This document shows, piece after piece, positions 59,957 through 64,000 of a stretch of DNA of 64,000 nt. Location of the stretch: the NCBI GenBank assembly GCA_900551525.1, contig URWD01000001.1, positions 16,330-80,329 of the forward strand, given 5' to 3'. A program made the position numbers and the translations under genes. The notes under the pieces were generated by a model, which was not told the origin of the DNA, did not search any database, and saw only the letters and a list, made by a program, of their open reading frames with translations. The stretch is from an uncultured Mycoplasmatota bacterium. Its GTDB lineage: Bacteria; Bacillota_I; Bacilli_A; RF39; UBA660. Positions within the stretch are counted from its first letter, which is position 1; each line of letters opens with the position of its first letter.

Positions 59957-60049
59957 ATGAAGAATAAGACCTTTATTTTAAGAGTGCTTGACTTTATTTG
60001 TACCATTTTATTTTTAGTTATTTTGCTAATAGCTATTGTAAAAAAATGA
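59957..60049 (+). CDS. Type I toxin-like small hydrophobic peptide
   Basis: A 30-residue peptide: a basic start (MKNKTFILRVLDF), then one hydrophobic transmembrane segment, ICTILFLVILLIAIV, and a Lys-Lys end. Size and charge pattern match membrane-damaging type I toxins such as TxpA, BsrG or Fst. AGAGGAGG lies ten bases upstream. The stop codon TGA lies directly beside the terminator of the convergent antisense RNA, so the mRNA 3' end is complementary to that RNA. The mRNA leader (59887-59915) can also pair with 60086-60119, a fold-back like that of hok or AapA1 mRNAs. A terminator hairpin for the mRNA is at 60164-60198. Confidence 0.72.
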   Translation: MKNKTFILRVLDFICTILFLVILLIAIVKK

Positions 60050-60148
60050 CACTTAGTCAAAGACTAAATGTCTGAATCTTTATAAGGCAGACATTCAACA
60101 TACCAAATTGAATGTTTCCTATTTTAATTTATGCAAATTTTCTTTGCT
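60040..60148 (-). ncRNA. Antisense RNA antitoxin of the type I-like module
   Basis: Minus-strand promoter TTGACA (60183-60178), 17-base spacer, TATTAT (60160-60155). The transcript, of about 109 bases, ends in GACATTTAGTC/GACTAAGTGTC with a T run (plus-strand A run 60040-60046). It overlaps the last codons and the stop codon of the toxin-like gene and its 3' untranslated region, so it is fully complementary to the toxin mRNA 3' part. This is the arrangement of txpA/ratA and bsrG/SR4. The -35 box lies inside the likely toxin mRNA terminator. Confidence 0.75.
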
Positions 60149-60163
60149 ATATACATAATAACA

Positions 60164-60198
60164 TAACTATTTATTTTTGTCAAATAGTTATTTGCTTT
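60164..60198 (+). terminator. Likely terminator of the toxin mRNA
   Basis: TAACTATTT pairs with AAATAGTTA around a nine-base loop, followed by TTTGCTTT. It overlaps the antisense promoter -35 box. Confidence 0.55.
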
Positions 60199-60214
60199 AA
60201 AGTATGGCTGTTGT

Positions 60215-60301
60215 TTACATTATAAAGAAACTAGCAATCACACTTGCTACCATGATTAGAAGCATAATCCAAACTACGATTTTTTGAGCTTTTTTATTCA
60301 A
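60215..60301 (-). CDS. Small membrane protein, DUF4044-like
   Basis: A 28-residue frame starting with TTG behind AGTGGTGA. The sequence NKKAQKIVVWIMLLIMVASVI is a short basic start and one membrane helix, similar to the DUF4044 proteins of Bacilli. It could also be another toxin-like peptide. No promoter is evident, but the strand is open for about 80 bases upstream to the divergent spoIIM start. Confidence 0.5.
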   Translation of the reverse strand: MNKKAQKIVVWIMLLIMVASVIASFFIM

Positions 60302-60384
60302 AATAATTCACCACTTTCTTTTGTTTATATAAATAATTTATCATAATTTTAATAAATTTGCAATATAATTAAGTGGTGATAGAA

Positions 60385-60960
60385 ATGTGGACAAGCTTAA
60401 GTAAGAAATTATATTTATTTATGAGCATTGTTTTAGTTATAGGTATTATAACTGGAGTAGTTTTTGTTATTATGTTAGATGAAGCTACGAAAGAAATATT
60501 GTTTTTGAATATAAATAACTTTTTACAAAGTTTTGGTGCAAGTAATATTAGTATACTAGTGCAACATTTAATAATACTTTCTACATTACTCATATTAAGT
60601 ATCTTTTTGATTGGAGGACCACTTGTTATATTCTTTATGTTTTATAATGGATTTACCATAGGTTTTATAATAAGCTCTATTACATGTATATTTGGTATTA
60701 AAGGCATGTTATTCGGAGTATTATATGTAATTGTAAGTAAATTAGTATTTGTAGTATTATTTATTATATTTAGTGTTAATTTATTTAAGATAGTTAAATG
60801 TGTAATAGATTATTTAGTTTATAAAAAAAGTAATAAAGAGTCTTTAGTTATGTTTATGAAAAGAAGTATAGTTTTTATTGGTATTATTATGATTAGTGAT
60901 ATAATTTTATATTTTGGGGGAGTTAAACTCATAAATATCTTTAATTTTCTAATAAAATAA
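60385..60960 (+). CDS. spoIIM: Stage II sporulation protein M-like membrane protein
   Basis: A 191-residue integral membrane protein with five or so helices, of the SpoIIM/DUF95 family. The helical pattern includes FMSIVLVIGIITGVVFV at the start, FYNGFTIGFIISSITCIFGIKGMLFGVLYVIVSKL in the middle (the G-F-x-x-G and G-x-x-P-x-x-x-L motif) and a final membrane helix. In Bacillus, SpoIIM is part of the engulfment machinery SpoIIDMP. SpoIID and SpoIIP are not seen here. The ATG at 60385 follows GTGGTGAT. Confidence 0.83.
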   Translation: MWTSLSKKLYLFMSIVLVIGIITGVVFVIMLDEATKEILFLNINNFLQSFGASNISILVQHLIILSTLLILSIFLIGGPLVIFFMFYNGFTIGFIISSITCIFGIKGMLFGVLYVIVSKLVFVVLFIIFSVNLFKIVKCVIDYLVYKKSNKESLVMFMKRSIVFIGIIMISDIILYFGGVKLINIFNFLIK

Positions 60961-60983
60961 GTTATAATATTTACGTGATGTTT

Positions 60984-62096
60984 ATGAAAAAAGTAATTAT
61001 TGGAATATCTGGAGGAGTAGATTCTGCGGTAGGTGCTCTTCTTTTACAAAAAGAGGGCTATGAAGTTGAAGGTCTTTTCATGCGTAATTGGGATAGTAAT
61101 ATTAATAATGATTTTTTGGGAAATCCTAATGATTTTAATGATATATGTCCTCAAGAAAAAGATTATAATGATGCATTGGAATTATGTAATAAATTAGGTA
61201 TAAAACTTCATAGAATAGATTTTATTAAAGAATATTGGGATTATGTATTTACTTATTTTTTAGAAGAATTAAAAAAAGGAAGAACACCTAATCCAGATAT
61301 GCTATGTAATAAATTTATTAAGTTTGATTTATTTATTAAAGAAGCTAAAAGATTAGGGGCAGATTATATAGCTACAGGTCATTATGCTAAAATGGAAGAT
61401 GGCAAACTTAAAAGAGCTGTTGATTTAAATAAAGATCAAACATATTTTTTGGCAGACGTTAAAAAAGAAGCTTTAAAGAATGTCTTATTTCCAGTTGGAG
61501 ATTATACCAAACCAGAGATAAGAAAAATAGCAGAAGAAAATAATTTAAATGTTGCTCATAAGAAAGATTCAACAGGTATTTGTTTTATAGGTGAGAGAAA
61601 CTATCAAAAATTTGTTGAAAATTATTTAAGACCTAATCCTGGGGATATTGTTGATGTTGAAACTAAGGAAGTTATTGGAAGACATACAGGTCTTATGAAT
61701 TATACGATTGGGCAAAGAAGAAATGTTGGCATAAGTGGAAATTTAGAAAGACATTATGTATGTGGTAAAAACGTTGAAAAAAATATATTATATGTAGCTT
61801 TCGGAGAAGATAATAAATACTTAATGAGTGATGAATGCATTATAGATAATGTTAATTTTATTAGTAGTTTAAGACCTACATTTTGTACAGCTAAATTTAG
61901 ATATAGAGATGCTGATCATGCAGTTGAATTAGAATACTTGGAAGGTGGTAAAATTAAAGTTAAATATCCTGAGAAAGTTAAGTCTGTTACTCCAGGTCAA
62001 GCATGTGTTTTATATCTTGGTGAAGAATGTCTTGGTTGTGGTTTTATTGACGAAATTAAAAATAATGATGAATATTTATGGTATTTACACAATTAA
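60984..62096 (+). CDS. mnmA: tRNA-specific 2-thiouridylase MnmA
   Basis: A 370-residue ATP-dependent enzyme that thiolates uridine-34 of tRNA-Lys, -Glu and -Gln. The PP-loop is GISGGVDSAVGALLL (about residues 7-21), and catalytic cysteines are in PDMLCNKFIKF and TGICFIGERN. Other family blocks are ATGHYAKMEDG and TIGQRRNVGISG. The ATG at 60984 gives the usual start KKVIIGISGG; upstream GTG and ATG codons are part of the leader. A partner cysteine desulfurase is not in the window. Confidence 0.97.
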   Translation: MKKVIIGISGGVDSAVGALLLQKEGYEVEGLFMRNWDSNINNDFLGNPNDFNDICPQEKDYNDALELCNKLGIKLHRIDFIKEYWDYVFTYFLEELKKGRTPNPDMLCNKFIKFDLFIKEAKRLGADYIATGHYAKMEDGKLKRAVDLNKDQTYFLADVKKEALKNVLFPVGDYTKPEIRKIAEENNLNVAHKKDSTGICFIGERNYQKFVENYLRPNPGDIVDVETKEVIGRHTGLMNYTIGQRRNVGISGNLERHYVCGKNVEKNILYVAFGEDNKYLMSDECIIDNVNFISSLRPTFCTAKFRYRDADHAVELEYLEGGKIKVKYPEKVKSVTPGQACVLYLGEECLGCGFIDEIKNNDEYLWYLHN

Positions 62097-62160
62097 TCTT
62101 GATTTTTAGTGTTAAGTTATGTATAATTGATGTGTAAAGTTAAAGAAGGTAGTGATAAAA

Positions 62161-62931
62161 ATGGATAGATTAAATGAATTATTACAAGAATTAGGGCTTT
62201 CAAAAGTTAAACTTGCAAAGTACTTGGGAGTAAGCCGTCAGATGGTATATAACTATTTAGTTTTAGATAGTTTAGATAAATGGCCTAAAGAAAAGAAAGT
62301 ATTGCTTTTACAACTTTTAGATATTAAAGATGGAAGTAAGAAAAGTATAGATAGTATTGTGGTTGATACAAATTATTTGATGGAAGTTGAAAAAAGACTT
62401 AATAGTGCAATTAAGCAAACTAATAATATTGAAGCTTATATTGATATGAATGGTCTTACTAAAGACAATAAGCAACTTTTAAATGATTTTATCTTTTTAC
62501 TTAAAGAAAAATTAGAAGATAATGATCCTGAAGCAAGTAGTGCAATTAGATATATGTATTATATGTTACAATCTATGGATAATGTTCCTGAAATTAAATA
62601 TATAATGGGTTATATGGCTAAATCAAATTGCTTTATTAAACCAGAAGAATATAAATTTGATGAAGATAAACAATTTATTTTTGAAGGAATACTTTATTCG
62701 GCTTTAACACTTTATAATAATGGTGGTGCATCTAAAAGTAAACTAGCTGAAAGTCATAAGAGATTCATTCAAGAAATAGAACAAAAAAATGAAGAAAAAT
62801 TAACTAGAACTCAACAACTTAGTACAGTTAAGATTCAAGCTTTAAGAGAACTTGGTTATAATGATATAAATACTGAAAATGCTGCAGAAGTATTTGAAAA
62901 GATGGCAGAAATTCAAACTAGAAAAGTATAG
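62161..62931 (+). CDS. XRE-type helix-turn-helix protein with a long helical C-terminus
   Basis: A 256-residue protein. An N-terminal XRE-like helix-turn-helix (residues 2-45: NELLQELGLSKVKLAKYLGVSRQMVYNYL) is followed by about 200 residues of mostly helical sequence with no recognised domain. It ends in a coiled coil, LTRTQQLSTVKIQALRELGY. It resembles regulators of low-GC Firmicutes with an unassigned C-terminal sensor. The ATG at 62161 is preceded by GTAGTGAT; the upstream GTG belongs to that site. Eight bases before the next gene. Confidence 0.75.
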   Translation: MDRLNELLQELGLSKVKLAKYLGVSRQMVYNYLVLDSLDKWPKEKKVLLLQLLDIKDGSKKSIDSIVVDTNYLMEVEKRLNSAIKQTNNIEAYIDMNGLTKDNKQLLNDFIFLLKEKLEDNDPEASSAIRYMYYMLQSMDNVPEIKYIMGYMAKSNCFIKPEEYKFDEDKQFIFEGILYSALTLYNNGGASKSKLAESHKRFIQEIEQKNEEKLTRTQQLSTVKIQALRELGYNDINTENAAEVFEKMAEIQTRKV

Positions 62932-62939
62932 AGGTTGTT

Positions 62940-63731
62940 ATGAAAAAGAAAGATAAGTTAATTGTATTTTTAAGTATTGTAATTGTAATTTTAGTTGTAG
63001 TTATATTAGTACTTCTTATAAAAAAAGGATTACCTATTAATTCTAAAAATAGTATTGTAATAGATGCATATAAATATGTTAGTAATAGTAATTTAGAAAG
63101 ATGTAATGGCTTAGTTATGTATAATAAAGATAAAGTTACAAAAGATACTTTAGAAAATACTACTAAAATATGTTTATCTTATAATCTTTTGAATGAAAAA
63201 GGCGAAGAAGTAAAACTTGATAAAAATAAAAAAAATAATTTATGTACTTTAAAAGATGATATGGTATTTGCTTTAGATAATTATGAAGGAAATATATGTT
63301 CTGTATCTAAAATAAATAAAGATGATGTACATAAAAAGTATAAAGAAATATTTGGGGAAGAACTTAAAACTGATGAAAGTTTTAAACTTGATAATGTAAG
63401 TGTATGCCATTATAGTGAAGGTTATTATTATTGTGGTTTATCAGAAAAATATACTTATTCAATCGGGGGAGAACCTCATACATATAGAACTATAAAGAAT
63501 TCTTATAAAAAAGATGATAAATTAATTATATATGATTATTTCTTAAAAGTAATAAATGATGAATGTTATACAAGTTTTATGACTAATGATAAGAATGATA
63601 AATGCAGTAAAAAATATGATAATAAAAAGAATATAGATTATAATTTTATGAAAAGATATGGTATAGTATATAAACATATTTTTCAAAAAGATGGAGATAA
63701 CTATTATTGGGTATCAAGTGAAGCTGAGTAA
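62940..63731 (+). CDS. Hypothetical membrane-anchored protein
   Basis: A 263-residue protein with one N-terminal membrane helix (about residues 7-28) and an extracytoplasmic region of about 230 residues with seven or more cysteines, some in close pairs (RCNGLV, KICLSY, NLCTL, NICSVS, VCHYS, YYCGL, ECYTS, KCSKK). The many cysteines suggest several disulfides. No motif known to me. It follows the helix-turn-helix gene by eight bases, so that regulator may control it. Confidence 0.68.
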   Translation: MKKKDKLIVFLSIVIVILVVVILVLLIKKGLPINSKNSIVIDAYKYVSNSNLERCNGLVMYNKDKVTKDTLENTTKICLSYNLLNEKGEEVKLDKNKKNNLCTLKDDMVFALDNYEGNICSVSKINKDDVHKKYKEIFGEELKTDESFKLDNVSVCHYSEGYYYCGLSEKYTYSIGGEPHTYRTIKNSYKKDDKLIIYDYFLKVINDECYTSFMTNDKNDKCSKKYDNKKNIDYNFMKRYGIVYKHIFQKDGDNYYWVSSEAE

Positions 63732-63742
63732 AAATATTTAAA

Positions 63743-63776
63743 AAACAAATGAAAAATACTTTTCATTTGTTTTTTT
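63743..63776 (+). terminator. Terminator after the hypothetical membrane gene
   Basis: AAACAAATGAAAA pairs with TTTTCATTTGTTT across a four-base loop, with T residues. Confidence 0.85.
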
Positions 63777-63831
63777 ATATGATAAAATTATTTTGTAACA
63801 TAGGAAGAAAGCTAGTAAGGATGTGGTATGT

Positions 63832-64000
63832 ATGGAAAAAAATAAAAAACAAGCATTAATTCTTAGTATTGTTGGAGTTTTAACACTAATTACTTTAGTA
63901 GTTGGTGCAACATATGCATACTTTAAAGCACAAGGGGGAGAAGGCGGTTCATCAAAGGTTGATGTTACAACAGCAACAACTGATTTGTTAACATTTAAAA
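63832..64000 (+). CDS. Third SipW-class surface protein (3' end outside window)
   Basis: The first 56 codons of a gene that runs off the window. A SipW-cognate signal peptide is visible: a charged start (MEKNKKQALI), a hydrophobic core, and GATYAYFKAQGG, the same as in the surface protein at 5005-6441. The mature start SSKVDVTTATTDLLTFK also corresponds to the KINANTVDTFTF region of that protein. It is preceded by AAGG seven bases upstream of the ATG. The 3' part, where a variable region might lie, is not visible. Confidence 0.8.
   Translation, partial: MEKNKKQALILSIVGVLTLITLVVGATYAYFKAQGGEGGSSKVDVTTATTDLLTFK

Noticed and set aside
60369..60593. Minus-strand frame opposite spoIIM
   Set aside because: Shadow of the SpoIIM-like gene; composition follows the plus-strand codons.

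Overview
The window reads as one contiguous piece of chromosome from a very AT-rich, low-GC Gram-positive bacterium, most likely an uncultured gut lineage of Bacilli related to Mollicutes/Erysipelotrichia. The evidence is: DnaE and PolC encoded side by side, the Bacillus-type order ireB-ruvX-DUF1292-mltG-trmR-U32-U32-greA, ylbD/ylbE, a valine T-box leader, and GGTGAT/GGAGG-type ribosome binding sites with frequent GTG and TTG starts. TGA is used as a stop and TGG for Trp, so the code is standard. A complete gerA-type germinant receptor operon, SpoIIM, a SpoIIID-like regulator and YlbD suggest an endospore former or a recent descendant of one. No rRNA, prophage, CRISPR array or complete insertion sequence was seen.

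Layout. 1-9.6 kb is an accessory, surface-oriented region: an unknown protein with repeated modules, ylbD-ylbE, a prepilin-like protein, a DUF1287 protein, a DUF1003 membrane protein, an HD protein, a membrane-anchored protein, a SipW-class surface protein whose 3' end is abruptly GC-rich, and two paralogous membrane-anchored proteins. 9.6-17.6 kb holds T-box-valS, a phospholipid cluster (two PlsC-like acyltransferases around an AMP-dependent ligase), a 3-hydroxyacyl-CoA dehydrogenase, an alkyltransferase repair protein and a flavodoxin. 17.6-24.5 kb holds a sigma factor with a putative membrane partner, a second pseudopilin, rpoZ, tRNA-Ala, lepA, a double SpoIIID-like protein and hemW. 24.7-27.5 kb is a class II bacteriocin cassette: a C39-peptidase ABC exporter, an accessory protein and two short double-glycine peptide genes. 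27.7-38.2 kb holds rpsU, yqeY, the gerA operon (minus strand), an RNA uracil methyltransferase, an AbiEii-like protein, tgt, membrane proteins and holA. 39-47.4 kb is dnaE-polC-tmcAL. 47.4-52 kb is accessory: an ORF6N-domain gene surrounded by palindromes, a second SipW-type surface protein, a PfkB kinase, an Smr protein and two non-coding RNA genes. 53-59.6 kb is the conserved ireB-to-greA run followed by tig. 59.6-60.3 kb is a type I toxin-antitoxin-like module. The window ends with spoIIM, mnmA, a helix-turn-helix protein and the start of a third SipW-class surface protein.

Four things stand out. (1) The 3' end of the surface-protein gene at 5005-6441 looks like a diversity-generating retroelement (DGR) variable region: a C-terminal lectin-like motif, base composition rising from about a quarter to about 60 percent GC, and a strong hairpin just after the stop codon, with no reverse transcriptase in the window. 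(2) Two paralogous small transcription units at 51.6-52.0 kb each have their own promoter, two tandem H-type pseudoknots and a terminator; the four pseudoknots show compensatory base changes in both helices. I do not recognise this RNA family. (3) A 30-residue hydrophobic peptide gene is overlapped by a convergent promoter-terminator antisense RNA, and a second, orphan copy of that RNA lies nearby. (4) Palindromes that encode the LRSxIxT motif of the ORF6N family occur inside, upstream of and downstream of the ORF6N gene.

How parts may work together: TrmR and the two U32 proteins modify wobble uridine-34 of tRNAs such as the tRNA-Ala(UGC) encoded here. The SipW-class proteins, pseudopilins and bacteriocin cassette make up a cell-surface and competition repertoire. 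GerA, SpoIIM and the SpoIIID-like protein point to a spore cycle.
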